NCBI GenBank assembly: GCA_000444245.1
Contig: ATSW01014664.1
Coordinates: forward strand, 1-36,781
DNA: 36,781 nt
Source of the DNA: Botryllus schlosseri
Lineage: Eukaryota; Chordata; Ascidiacea; Stolidobranchia; Styelidae
Reading direction: 5' to 3'
Each line of letters starts with the position of its first letter. Positions within the stretch are counted from its first letter, which is position 1. The position numbers and the translations under genes are program-made. Positions 10,103 to 20,500 of the stretch are shown piece by piece. Below the pieces are notes generated by a model, which was not told the origin of the DNA, searched no databases, and saw nothing but the letters and a program-made list of their open reading frames with translations.

Positions 10103-13100
10103 GTGAGTCGAATAATGTAATTGATATTTTGCTGATACTCCGATCAATGTGGACTTTGAATGGGATGTTCAACAAGTCTAGTAAGAATCTCATTATCTGT
10201 ATTCATATTCAAATTCCCGCATCACCACGTTACATAAGTAACTAGTGTTCAGCACGATGTTTCTTGCCCTTTTTGCCAACACGGATGCGCATTTTGGAGG
10301 ATGATTACGTTTACTCCCATTGAAAATTTTCTAAACCGAACCATCAGGATTTACTGAAATGTCTGGTTACCTACAAAGCTAAAAGAAAGGTCAGCACTTT
10401 CGGTTGACATCTGTGCACAAATAAATATCGATATCTTTAAGGCAAAGTATATAGTATTATGGTTGTAGTTATGCATTGGCCTTTCATGGAGTACTTAAAA
10501 CGAGTCCGTAGACCGATAGGTTGATGAACCTCACATCAAGAAATTTCCGAGAGCAATCTGTGTCCACTGTCCATACGTTATGGTCTTTTACCGATATTGC
10601 CCGAACATCGAGAAAAATAGAGGGTCGCTGCGTGAACCGAAAATTGAAAATCGATATCTTGCCGATTCAGTTTACGGCAGCAGTAATAGCATTTGAATCG
10701 ACTTGAGTTAAATAGGCTATTCGCCTTTTCAGGCCAATCCTGCAGTCGAAGCAACGTTAATGGACGCTGGATTTCGTCTGGAAATTGCGAGGTGACTAGA
10801 ATACAGTACATGACATATGTGCTACACATGCCAGTGGCGACAGTCAACTTTACATAGACTGGTGTTGGCATTCCGCTAACCCAGTTTTGTTTTAATCAAA
10901 TGCCAATGAATCTCTAGGGGTACGAATCGTTAAACCAGGCCTTATGATATGAAGTGTGAAATCATACGCTATTTCGTTATGGCCTATTTGTGATCAATAC
11001 GCAAGAAGTAAATTTTATATTAGAATTGAAAGATGCGGATTTGTACTATGATCACAGACGGTCAATGTTGTGTGGCGACTCACGTAGAAGTGACATCGTA
11101 GAAATACCTGTTTTCAATATTTATCCAAACTTTTTCAAATAGGAGTAGAAAATATAGATATGGCAAGCACTCATGTAACAAGTAGAAGAGTGGTTCCTAA
11201 CCTGGGGGTAATTACCCAAGGGGTAATTGACCAATTTTTTGGGGGGTAATTCAAATTGACGTTTTCTATATACTTATAAGGCTGCACTGAAGTATTTTCA
11301 ACCATAAATATGAATGTAGGCTACCATATTTTTGCGAGCATGTATATACTTCATTTAACTTAGCACGCCATGCCTGCTATGATATCATAGTAACCATTAG
11401 TGATTATGGATAACAGGGCCGAATGTAGTCCAGCATAGTGTTGGAAATTCCAACTTATTTTGCAGTAATTCGGATCATATATTGTTGCGCTTGCTGACAA
11501 ATTGAAAACAAGGGGCGTTCAAGTTTTGCTTTACACCTATCATGCAGTAACAATATCGTAGAAATATAGTTGTTAGCATTGAAAAGTGTAGTGGTCTAGT
11601 CTAATCTCAAATCCTCAAAATGCCTCCGAAGAAACGAAGGGAAGATTTTGGAATCTTTTGGGTTCGCTTTCAAACTGGATAACCAATCTTTGTCACAATG
11701 GCATTGAACTTTCTGATTGGATTTCCTTCAACTTATTACTGTGAAGTAGAATTTTTCGCGATGGTATCTATCAAAACGAAATGAGATTGCGATAGGCAAT
11801 TACATGAGATGCTGTCTATTATCCTCTCCTTTGTCTAGATTAGACCGCTGGATAGCACGAAAACAGCATCAGCCTTCACGTTGACTTTATATTTTTAACA
11901 GGCATTGAGGTGTACATTATGACGTCATATTTATGCTGTTTTACAATTGATTGAGTGCATACTGTAATTTGTTATTTTTTGAAGAGGGGTAATTGCATCC
12001 CGTCATTACTTCTTGGGGGTAACGATATGAAAATGGTTAAGAACCACTGAAGTAGCATATTTTAAGCAATGACACGAGATGACCATTTGCCGTCAAAACT
12101 TATTTTATGAACAAGGGGCTCTCACTGTCAAGCAAAAGTGATATACAGTGCCCCCTTCTTCGACTTTCACACGCTGTGCGCTTCGGGATAAAATACCTAA
12201 TTCGAAACATTTTGTTGAATAGTAACCCTAGCAAGTGTGACGGCGTTTTAAATGACAGGAATTTGGTGATCTAAAAGTACGCGCAATTCGCTGTACATGA
12301 ATTATAATAACTCATTACATTTATGTAAACATATGTAGAAAACATCGTCGCGTAGCGCGACCACAAATTTCGGGTATTGACACGTTTTGTGGAATGTTAT
12401 TTTGTTCGGAATAGGCCTACTCATTAAGAATATGTCCTCCTACCACATCATCTACGGCATTTTTCTTCAGCGCTGCCTTATCGCCCCATTGAGCCCAGCG
12501 CATCCCATATCGCCCCCTGAGCGTTTCCGCCCCTTCAAAATCGCTAGTGCCCCTTGGGGGGCATTGCAGGCAAGGTTAAGAACCACTGACTTATCCCGTC
12601 TCTGTGAATACGCCGTTGTTCAACAATGTATTTATCTTTTCAAGGACGAATCATCTCTTGAAAATATCATGAAGGACTTGAAAAAACGTGCGGAAAGAGA
12701 AAATGCTGAAACGCCACAGAGAGGTAAATACTCAACTGCTAAGTTCTTAGTCCCCACCCCACAATAGGCCCACATATGGTTAAATTGGTAAATCGGAAGC
12801 TAATCCCATTCCCTATATTCGTGTACCTGTACATGTACATTGTACATGTATTGTGTAATTGTATCTCCATGCATGTAATACAGCCAGATAGATTGGTAAC
12901 CACATGCGAGCGCTACAATGCATGAAATATTTTTAAAAAATGGAACCGATATATAAGTTTCATTCATTTCTGATGCACAGGTATTTAGTGGATTCCCGAT
13001 TTTTTAAGCGTGGACAAAACTCGAGCGAACCTTGCGTCACACATCGTGGAATAAATTAGTGCTGTGCGGACAAACAGTTGTAGTACGTCGAACAATTTTA

Positions 13101-16100
13101 TTGAACATGAATTGTTCTGAAAACATTGATGTAATTGAAATTTAACTTCATATAGTATTTTTAATTTACGAAACTGTCATATAGTTCCCCTACACGTCAA
13201 TCACTGATTTCCTTTTCTCTGGTCACCAATTTGTTGCAGGGAAATTTCAAGCTCCCAGATCGCTGAATCATCGAAATACTCTATCTTAGAACGCAAAAGT
13301 GTAATGAGTCTCGTCGGCATTTATATACTATTTGTTCTGCGCACCCATTCTATATGCGCTACCGCAGACCCAGAAACAAAGTGGTTACCAAACGCGACTG
13401 AAATTGTGGCGGGCACATTTCTCATGATTTGACTATATTTTTCCTCCCTTTACTTGATCGCGTAAAATGCGTAAATATTTCGGCAAATATTATATGCCGA
13501 GAACAGTCGCTCTGGTATGGGCCAAGAACTTTTTTGATGCTCTTCTCGACGCATAAATTGGGAACCATTGATGCAATTGGTGAATTTTTTCAACGCTTTC
13601 TAAACTTTCAGCATCGCTCACCAATTACGATGATAAAATCATGTATATCATCTGTTAATTAGGCGTAATGATTCATACAATACTTGTTTGTGCATTCGTT
13701 CCTTGCTTACTGAGTTTTAAACTGGATTTGTTGCTGTATGATTGGAATTCACATTTCAGGGCCGTCAACTGCATCCGATAGCGATGGAAATCTCCCCAAA
13801 ACGAACTTTCATCTTCACGAAATCCAGCATCGAGGTACTAGGCAGTTTTACTACTATTGCTTCTAAAGTAGAGGGACATATCGTCGAAAAATATTTACAC
13901 CGTAGTACGAGTAGAGTAAAACTCTTCGGACGAAAATAAAAAGTTGAACTAATTCCTCATTCAACGCCTACGCGCAGCCTCCTGCGGCATCGCTTAGGCT
14001 ACATCCCATTAGATTGCCAGGCATACGTTGTCGATCTGTAGACATAACAAATGTTTTATGATTAGCAGCCACATTGAAACACTGTTTTTATAGCGATCGA
14101 GATCCGTCGCTTTTTTGGAACCATAATTGAAAAAATTCGTAGAATATATATCTTTTAGCAAATCGATAGTGTTTGACTCATGTACTGTTTTGCTATCAGA
14201 CCTTTAACTTGTTGAGTTGATATAGAATACTGATGGATCAAATTTTTCTCAGCTTCTATACTTTAGACACAAAAAAATAATAATTTGACCCCTGGTCTCA
14301 AACACGCGGCCTGCGTTACCTTTTTGTGCGGCCCGAGACAGCATTTTGGATTCGAAGTATTCGACAATATTTAACTGCCAAATATATTTTTGTTAATTTG
14401 AGAACCTAAAATTTGCACTAAAACTACTCCAGAAGCCAGAAACTACACATCAAACTTCACTATTACATTAGTTTCAAAAGTTACCACGCAGTGGCAGATC
14501 AATTATTACGTCACATTACCTATTTATGATGGTAAAACATGACCCGTTGATGATTCGTTACTGAATATTGTGATTTGAACTTGGGCGCGACCTTTTGTGG
14601 ACTTTCTCGAACTCAATAGGTGATAAAATAAAAATGACTCGAGTTGAGTCGCGTCAAATGTTACAATCAGAGAAAGACTTGTGACTTGAAACGCCGTGAC
14701 TGGTACAACCACGCACGCAACAAGTAATATATCGATCGTCGTAGCCTGTTGTTGTTGCTGTTTATGTAACAAAAAGATTTGGCGCTTATCGCCTAACGGC
14801 CTTTTGCAGCACGGTCAGAGACATAATGTAATCGGTACGAGGAGGTCGTATGAAATAATGACACATATACAAAATGGAGTAATATCAATCAAATAACAGA
14901 ATGGCCTAAAACACTGAACTTACCAACAAATTTAACTACATACGGAATTATTCGAGAATCAATGAGTAACTCGTGCACATTTATCGATTAGAAATTTCCG
15001 ATAAAAATGATATCTTGGACAACTAATTATAAAATGGTCCACTGCAGAAAGCAGAATCAATCATTCCAATTTTAAAGAAATGGTGATTCAGGTCGTAGCT
15101 TGTGCTGCGTAGCTTATTTAGATATATAAGCAGGTCGCTATGGCAACCATTGGCATTATGTTGCCCTCTTGATGTAAAAAGTTAGTTACATCTTGTGTCA
15201 TGGTAGGTAAGTTTGTATGTATGTATAAGGGGTTTAATGGTGCTCGACTACTAAGGTCTTGTGCACCAGGCCTGAGGGAGCTATAGTTAAATCAGATACG
15301 TCAACACAATACAAAAAATTCTACGACCGGAATAACCATCAGTCAACAGACAGTCCAAGTTAAAGCTCACATTGCTATGTTCAGCTATGTTTTTTAAATT
15401 TTGTCTCTGGTGATCGTATCGAGGACACGTCAGTAGGAAATGTTCCACAGTTTCTGGTACGCTGCAAGTTTCACAGAGACCACTGTCATAGCAACTCATG
15501 CGATGTAGGTGATAGTTCAATCTACAGTGTCCAATTTGCCGTTCAATTCCGAAATCCACTTCTCAATACATATTCCATTGGTGGTGACTTCATTTCGGGA
15601 AGTGACAGAATCATTTCGTTTTCGTCGTTGTATCCCGGTGTGCTATCGGCGACTTTTGCGAGTTCATCCGCCCTTTCATTGTCACGTATTCCTGTGTGAA
15701 CGGGAATCCAATGAACGTCACTTGTACACCCGTTGTTGCCAGGTCTCTGCAAATTAAGATAATAGTTTCAATTAGACTATTCGAATTAGCATTATTTGGG
15801 TGGACATCAATGCGCTTTGACTTTAGGAGAATATCGCTAACTGTTTGGACGGCATACATGCGTTGCTCGCCCATTTTAAACTTAACATAATTGCATATAA
15901 TTGCGGGGAAAATATCGGTTGTTTGGCGTTAAGCGTGGCCCAATGAGAATATTGAAATACTTCGACCCAAAATGCTGTACCACCGCGCCATTTGTTTTCG
16001 AACCGTCGGTGTATACTTTCGCACAAACGATAGAGCGTCGCAATGTAATGTTCACATTCCTGGGTAACTTCATTCATGGTAGGCCTATTATTATCGCCAA

Positions 16101-17129
16101 TTATATGTGACGAGTATTAAGTAGTCGTAGCCTACGTTTCACAGCGGTAACATCACTGGATTCTCCGGCGATTGGACATTTTTATTGCTATGGCACAGTA
16201 ATCATTATATTCAAGTTGTTATTGATCTGGTACAATATTCGAAGGTAAATCTAACGCTGATTTAATTTGACTTTGGCAATGACATTATCAATAGTCTAGT
16301 TATCAGGATTATGCCCGAAACCCAGATTATAATAATAATAATTATAATAATAATTATAATAATCTTCAAAAAGTATGAAATTTTCCCGCGAGCACATTTG
16401 AGTCCGAGACCCCTGATTTAACCGATGATTTATTCAAGTAATCGATATCATTTCACTACAGCTTGCAACATATCTCGTTTCACCTTCACGAATGAACCCC
16501 ATCTCGACTACATCAGGTACAACGGTCGAATACCAAATATGACGTCATTCACATTATGCTTCTGGGTCCGATTGACGAATGACACGGATAAAAAAATGAC
16601 AATTGTAAGCTATTGTGTACTTGGCGATCCCAGCTGCAATACTTTCGTGGTTTGGCTGATAAAGGACCGCATAGTAGTTCGTTATGCAACGACGAAAGTG
16701 AGGGAAACGTCTAACGGGCAGTCGGACGTAATCACAAACCGATACAAGTACCGTACGCACATTTGCATCGTTAAATCTAGAGTCTCATTGAGTTTAAGCA
16801 TCAACGCATCTCAGTATAAGTCCAAGACTATACTACCCGCACCATTGGAAGGAGGTGGCGTCTTGATCTTGGGTCAGAATTTAGATGGTAGAAGACGTGG
16901 TGAATCTTCGCTGACACCGTGGCATGCTGAACAAGGATTTCGAGGAGATGTAGAAGGATTCCAACTCTGGAATGATTCTTTGAGTTATGGCGATATTGGA
17001 GCTTTATACCAGTCCGGAAAATGGGATTCTTACGACGATGCAGGGCTGATTCTAACACTGAAAAAGTCAAACTCGGTTCTAACCGGAGATGTTATCGCAA
17101 ATTGGAATGTTACCTGCGCAAAACCTTGA
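10030..17129 (+). CDS. secreted pentraxin with N-terminal extension, five-exon model
   Basis: The predicted product is a secreted pattern-recognition lectin of the pentraxin family (C-reactive protein, serum amyloid P and neuronal pentraxin kin), which usually form ring oligomers. Exons are 10030-10102, 10733-10791, 12645-12723, 13760-13834 and 16462-17129, with junction phases 1, 0, 1, 1. The joined frame is open for 317 residues: signal peptide (1-24), a short Cys pair (28 and 43), a charged helical linker (45-70), a polar linker (72-95) and the pentraxin domain (97-317). That is longer than CRP (about 224) and shorter than neuronal pentraxins (about 430). The domain exon is certain. Exons 2-4 rest on splice sites and phase only and need transcript support. 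Introns 2-4 are full of hAT, LINE and SINE-type insertions. Confidence 0.6.
10733..10791 (+). CDS. pentraxin exon 2: short Cys-pair segment
   Basis: The acceptor CGCCTTTTCAG has a good pyrimidine tract and the donor is GCGAG/GTGACT. At 59 nt it is 1-in/0-out, exactly the phase needed between exons 1 and 3. It encodes GQSCSRSNVNGRWISSGNCE, with two cysteines 15 apart that could pair with each other. The other frames are not consistent with the flanking exons. Confidence 0.5.
11188..12049 (+). mobile_element. non-autonomous hAT element with transposase remnant, in intron 2
   Basis: The ends are GAGTGGTTCCTAACCTGGGG and, inverted, CAGTGGTTCTTAACC. The 8-bp flanks AAGTAGAA and AAGTAGCA match at 7 of 8. 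At 11620 an ATG begins MPPKKRREDFG, and after a frame change FGFAFKLDNQSLSQWH follows. This resembles the basic start of ZBED-type hAT transposases. The rest of the transposase is missing, so it is an internal-deletion derivative. Confidence 0.85.
12290..12591 (-). mobile_element. hAT-derived fragment ending 53 bp before exon 3
   Basis: The right terminus reads TTAAGAACCACTG, a hAT end in minus orientation, preceded by GGGGCACT and GGGGGCGATA words. About 300 bp are recognisably related to 24964-25260 (shared CATGAATTATAATA, a CGCGAC block, and CAGCGC near the C-rich part). The left end was not found. Confidence 0.6.
12645..12723 (+). CDS. pentraxin exon 3: charged helical linker
   Basis: The acceptor TTTATCTTTTCAAG is followed by 79 nt, 0-in/1-out, and donor AGAG/GTAAAT. 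The product DESSLENIMKDLKKRAERE plus NAETPQR is strongly helix-prone, resembling the spacer or coiled-coil position of extended pentraxins. The two other frames contain stops. Confidence 0.55.
12824..12850. repeat. TGTACA/ACATGT simple palindromic repeat
   Basis: Alternating GTACAT words form short overlapping palindromes within intron 3. Confidence 0.7.
13760..13834 (+). CDS. pentraxin exon 4: polar linker
   Basis: The acceptor GAATTCACATTTCAG and donor CGAG/GTACTA bound 75 nt, 1-in/1-out. It encodes PSTASDSDGNLPKTNFHLHE then IQHR between split Gly and Ala codons. The symmetric phase means this exon could be skipped without shifting the frame. The donor is the weakest in the model. Confidence 0.5.
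15212..16077 (-). mobile_element. LINE 3' fragment (RNase H, Zn knuckle, 3' tail)
   Basis: Read on the minus strand in several frames this is the C-terminal end of a non-LTR retrotransposon polyprotein. It has an RNase H start (KVYTDGSKTNG), PQLYAIMLSLKWA (where the family usually has a catalytic Glu), and the RNase H end VHWIPVHTGIRDNERADELA. It closes with the zinc-binding tail CETCSVPETVEHFLLTCPRY (C-x2-C-x6-H-x4-C). After the stop near 15287 the 3' UTR ends in a TACA-like repeat at about 15212-15240. RNase H plus this tail suggests the I/LOA/R1 group. The reverse transcriptase is lost and the frame is shifted several times, so it is dead. Confidence 0.85.
16326..16363. repeat. (TAA)n/(TAAT)n microsatellite
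   Basis: An AATAATAATTATAATAAT run sits near the right end of the hAT element in intron 4. Confidence 0.85.
16462..17129 (+). CDS. pentraxin-domain exon (final exon)
   Basis: This exon starts after acceptor TCATTTCACTACAG in phase 1 and runs 221 codons to a TGA. Family marks are FTLCFWV (first canonical Cys, residue 128 of the model), HICIVKS (residue 197, the degenerate H-x-C pentraxin signature), GGGVLILGQNLDG (the usual GQEQD calcium loop, here N-L-D) and FRGDVEGFQLWNDSLSYGDI (the VGDIG..MWD..LS..EI motif). CRP's two calcium ligands Glu-Gln are replaced by Asn-Leu, so calcium binding may be reduced (inference). Extra cysteines shared with the paralogue are the first residue, YC..C at 147 and 154, and the near-terminal CAKP. 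Several N-glycosylation sequons occur. A possible polyadenylation signal (AATAAA) lies near 17954. Confidence 0.93.
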
Positions 17130-17764
17130 TTTATTACTGCAACCGATTGCGAAAAGTCATAAAATACCCGAAGGTTCAACCGGAAACAGAGCAACAAGCA
17201 AGGATATTGGGACGGGGTTTGAGCGCCCGAACCTTTAGTAGATACTCGCCTATAAAATACCTTATAGACTTTTACATTAGGATTATTATCGCACTGAAAA
17301 CTATCTTCAGAACTATGCTAAATATTTAGCAACTAATGAGACAATCGCGCACAATGACACATGTATCGTATAAGTACAAAACGTAAATGTGATGGAGTAC
17401 TGTTTCGATATCGTGTCTACAATATTTCCATCTTTCGTCACTTCAACTCGATTGATGGTCTTGAGAACCGAATGAACAGCCCTGTTGTTACTTAATACCG
17501 GAACGAGGAATGTGAGTACAATGGTATCTGAGGGACGGTTACCATATTTTCGTGTCTAAGAATCCGGGTGCCTTTAGCGCTTGCTAGAGGAGTATAAAAT
17601 GAGGTTTAAACACATTGTCTGTCAATATTACGTTACACTAGCAACGCATTTCCTGTCGATTGTAAGCGGTGAGAGTGGATTTCAAAACGAAGGTCGCGAA
17701 TTTACTAGGCTATTGGGCCATCTGTAATTGGTGATTGCTGGGGTTGATATTCTCATTTTGTAAC
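17130..17764. other. 3' flank of the pentraxin gene
   Basis: No further coding signal is seen. It likely holds 3' untranslated sequence, but no clear AATAAA occurs here. Confidence 0.35.
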
Positions 17765-17990
17765 AGCACCTTTGTCCAGACTTACTTACGGCCTATTTTG
17801 GAAGCTGATTACGTTCAACATCCTTGCGATCCATAAAAAAACCGCAAACGACCCCCAGGTTTAGAACCATTGCCCTTAACTAAATAAGCATCCAAACGAC
17901 CTTAACCGACACCGTTCTCTCTCTTGTAATTGCGATTGCGATAAGGCTTATTTCAATAAATGGTAGTTATGTTATTTACTTTGGATTGTA
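17765..17990 (-). mobile_element. hAT-like repeat fragment and flank (partner near 24655-24815)
   Basis: Shared words with 24655-24815 include CAGCACCTTTG, CCAGACTTACT, GTTCAACA, AACGACCC and GCATCCAAACG. At 17873 the stretch GGTTTAGAACCATTG is a hAT right terminus. Similarity runs beyond the terminus, so the duplicated block is larger than the element. Confidence 0.6.
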
Positions 17991-18510
17991 TTTTTAGCAC
18001 GCAACAACAAGAATAATTTCAAAGTCCATAAATCTGCCCAAAAATAGGTTTTTGTTCATGTTGATTTAGGGAAAATCTGAATATCCCGTCAAGCCTCCGA
18101 AATCGCCTACATTTAAAGGGGCACTGCACTCTAAAAATGATGTGGTCTCAGATTGAAGAACAAAAGGAACAAAAATGGCTGCAGCCGTTTTCTTCAGAAC
18201 GCCACCGTAATGAAGCTGCAGTGTATTGAAATTTCCACGGACACAGCACGCTCCAGCAGTCACGCAGAGATCGAACTTTATATAGTTGTCAGCCGGTGTT
18301 ATGAAGGAAATATGTCGTAAGGACAGACAGTTACAACCGTAAATGAAGATAAGTAGTGCAATTCTAACATTATTTTCGAAAACACCTAATTTACATACAT
18401 AAGGGCTAAATTTTGTCAAAATTTAGTTTTTTTAAGGTCAAAAAATCTTAATTTTTTCTGTCAAAATCTCCCGTATTTTAGTTGGAAATAAACTCTCCAC
18501 ATATAAGCTT
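17991..18510. other. unannotated stretch with a 117-codon Cys-rich open frame
   Basis: A minus-strand frame at 18419-18066 includes FDLCVTAGACCVRGNFNTLQ and ends YSDFP then TAA. Six cysteines and alternating strand-like segments look protein-like, but I find no family, no convincing acceptor and no neighbouring exon. It is left as an open frame of unknown status. Confidence 0.25.
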
Positions 18511-19056
18511 GTTTGTTCGTTTTCTGGTATTTATGGTGCTTTGTCGACTACTATGGTCCTTTACACCAGGCCGATATTCTTCTTTATTTACCGTAACTGC
18601 CGACTTATAGCACGGCCGACGTGTGGCGAGATAGCACAGTGGTATAATCCGCGGCTGCAACACTAATGGGTGCGGGCTTGAGTCCGACCGAGGTCGACTT
18701 CGGAATTCCGATACCTAAGTGTTGGAGGTTTACCTAGGCTTCTCCTCGCCCCCTCATCCGCGTACGGGTGTCTTACAAAAAGCCTAGAGGTATGCCGTGC
18801 TATAAGCCGGCAGTTACGGAAAAATAATGAACATAGTTGTCGACAAACACCATGAATACCACAAAACAAACAAACAAGCACCTTCCACCTCTAGGCTTTT
18901 TGTAAGACACCGCTCACGCGGATGAGGGGGCGAGGAGGAGCCTAGGTAAACCTCCAACACTTAGGTATCGGAATTCTGAAGTCGACCTCGGTCGCACTCG
19001 AACCCGCGCCCATTGGTGTTGCAACCGCGGATTATACCACTGCGCTATCTCGCCAC
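18511..19056 (-). mobile_element. tRNA-SINE (outer copy) split by another SINE
   Basis: The tail half is 18511-18617 and the body-plus-head half 18887-19056, both on the minus strand. The two halves join exactly where the intact inner copy reads through (GTGCTATAAG to CCTAGAGG). The head ends in the complement of GTGGCGAGATAGC. A tRNA-like A box and B box are readable. Confidence 0.85.
18623..18877 (+). mobile_element. full-length tRNA-derived SINE inserted in the outer copy
   Basis: The tRNA-like head starts GTGGCGAGATAGC with A-box-like ATAGCACAGTGGT and B-box-like GGCTTGAGTCC (18675-18685). The body of about 190 bp contains TACCTAGGCTTCTCCTCGCC, and the tail ends in AAACAAACAAACAA. It has the same family but opposite orientation to its host SINE. 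Possible decayed target duplication: GCACGGCC and GCACCTTC. Confidence 0.88.
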
Positions 19057-19600
19057 CTGCTTACATATAAGTGTTGGTGGTAGACTGTTACAGCCCAGAC
19101 GCAGTGCATGCATGCCCTATCTCTCATGGTTTATATTGATTTCTAGAATTTGAGAAGGTAAACAAGTTCACACTCGATCCGGAGTTTTCAAGAAAACCGT
19201 TGTATGCAATATTATAATGCTCAAACAATATAATGAAAATAGGCTATATGTGACGGCTCTGCTATAGAGGGTCTGACTGCGCCGCGTGTTGATTTCTTGC
19301 GGTGGTTCAAATAACCTGTTATGCCGGAAACAGATTCGTGTCTGCGGAAACCCTATTGGTAACTTAATATTAATGAACCAGTTTCTAAGATTCCGCCGTT
19401 TTAGTTATAGCTCTAGTATTGCTCGAAATAAGTATTCCAGGACAGCGCTGCATTACGGCAAAGGAAGCATAGAAATGTGCCATTTTCTATCGTCGTGATC
19501 AACCAGATATAGAGCAAATGTTTTATTGGCTTATTTTCATGTATTTATTCAGTTAATTATTGATTTTTGTTTCAAATATACGTTGTTTTCCTTTTAATAG
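19057..19600. other. no clear feature
   Basis: An open frame at 19286-19498 has no family marks. Nothing else is recognised. Confidence 0.3.
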
Positions 19601-19946
19601 AAAACAAAGTATGCGCGTGGAAGTAACACTTTGGCATGAGATGTCTAGTCTGCGAGCGATTAAAATTTTTGAATACGGCCAACGATACAATTTGAGCTTG
19701 GCATCCCTGTTAATATCAGTCTTGACTGGAGTTCGTATTGAATCTGACAGTCATTTGATAATGGACAGCAACATGCCGCACCTTCACAGTCAAATATTTT
19801 GCCGCGATTTATTGACAATATCAGGAAAACAACAAATTATGATTTCATCTGTTGGTATATTAGATGTAAAATTTATAGGTATAGAATGCTATTTGTATTT
19901 TCTTTCCTATGATTATATAATTAATAAGTATCGAACATTTTGTTAA
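19601..19946 (+). CDS. candidate terminal exon, unidentified
   Basis: After a good acceptor tract (GTTGTTTTCCTTTTAATAG) a frame is open for 114 codons to a TAA, entering in phase 2. It begins KQSMRVEVTLWHEMSSLRAI and contains ASLLISVLTGVRIESDSHLI. No domain is recognised and no upstream exon could be linked, so the function is unknown and chance is possible. Confidence 0.25.
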
Positions 19947-20150
19947 GGCTCTAGATTAGAAGAAGTAATATTTGTATATGTGAGCTATATTTGAGTGCAC
20001 AGTATATGTTGGAGGAATCTTGTTATTTGAGCTTTGCCGTGACTAAGCCATGACTTTCCTAAAGTGTGATGAGCTGGTATTTTCAGATTCGAGAAAAGAG
20101 TTAAATACTTAGGTCGATGAGGAAGTCATGCGTAGGTGTATAATCTAAAG

Positions 20151-20500
20151 CAGTGGTTCTCAACCTTTTTCACCTCGCGGAACGGTAAATTTCAAAAAAT
20201 ATTTGGCCGACCGGTGGACTTTCGAAAATTGAAGTCAACCCAAAATGTATAAGGTATGCATTATGTAACCGTATTTTTGCTAGTATATGGTGCTGGAGTG
20301 ACATTTAAAGGGGTTTGATCGTAATTAATTATGTTCATGATAGCATCCATGTGATTTTACGGTAGGGAGTCTGCTGAGTGTAGATAAAATTGCCTTGCCC
20401 AGATAAAGGTGCTACCACCGAGATTCGTTAACAGTCTTTCGCATCAAAGAGTCTGGATTTAACCGATCACGCAAACTCGAATAATATTATTCTCTTAGAT
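20151..20500 (+). mobile_element. hAT element, left part only (paralogue of 22409-23929)
   Basis: It starts CAGTGGTTCTCAACCTTTTT and then CACCTCGCGGAACGG. It follows the 22409-23929 element without the 833-bp nested insert found there: the reading passes straight from CGTATTTTTGCTAGTA to GGAGTGACATTT. It stops at ATAATATTATTCTCTTAGAT, where the palindrome begins. Confidence 0.75.

Larger units (their letters stand above)
14291..16415. mobile_element. hAT element (2.1 kb) in intron 4, hosting a LINE remnant
   Basis: The left end, CCTGGTCTCAAACACGCGGC, and the inverted right end, CAGGGGTCTCGGACTC, are related. The flanking 8-mers ATTTGACC (14283-14290) and ATTTAACC (16416-16423) match at 7 of 8. 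No hAT transposase is seen; about 870 bp inside are a LINE fragment. The right end lies only 46 bp upstream of pentraxin exon 5, so the branch point of that exon must lie in the small remaining flank or in the element. Confidence 0.65.

Noticed and set aside
12387-12767. 126-codon frame as a single coding unit
   Set aside because: Most of it is hAT-derived C-rich sequence; only the 3' part (12645-12723) looks like an exon.
18609-18690. functional tRNA gene
   Set aside because: This is the head of a repeated SINE with a body and an AAAC tail, present in at least two copies here.
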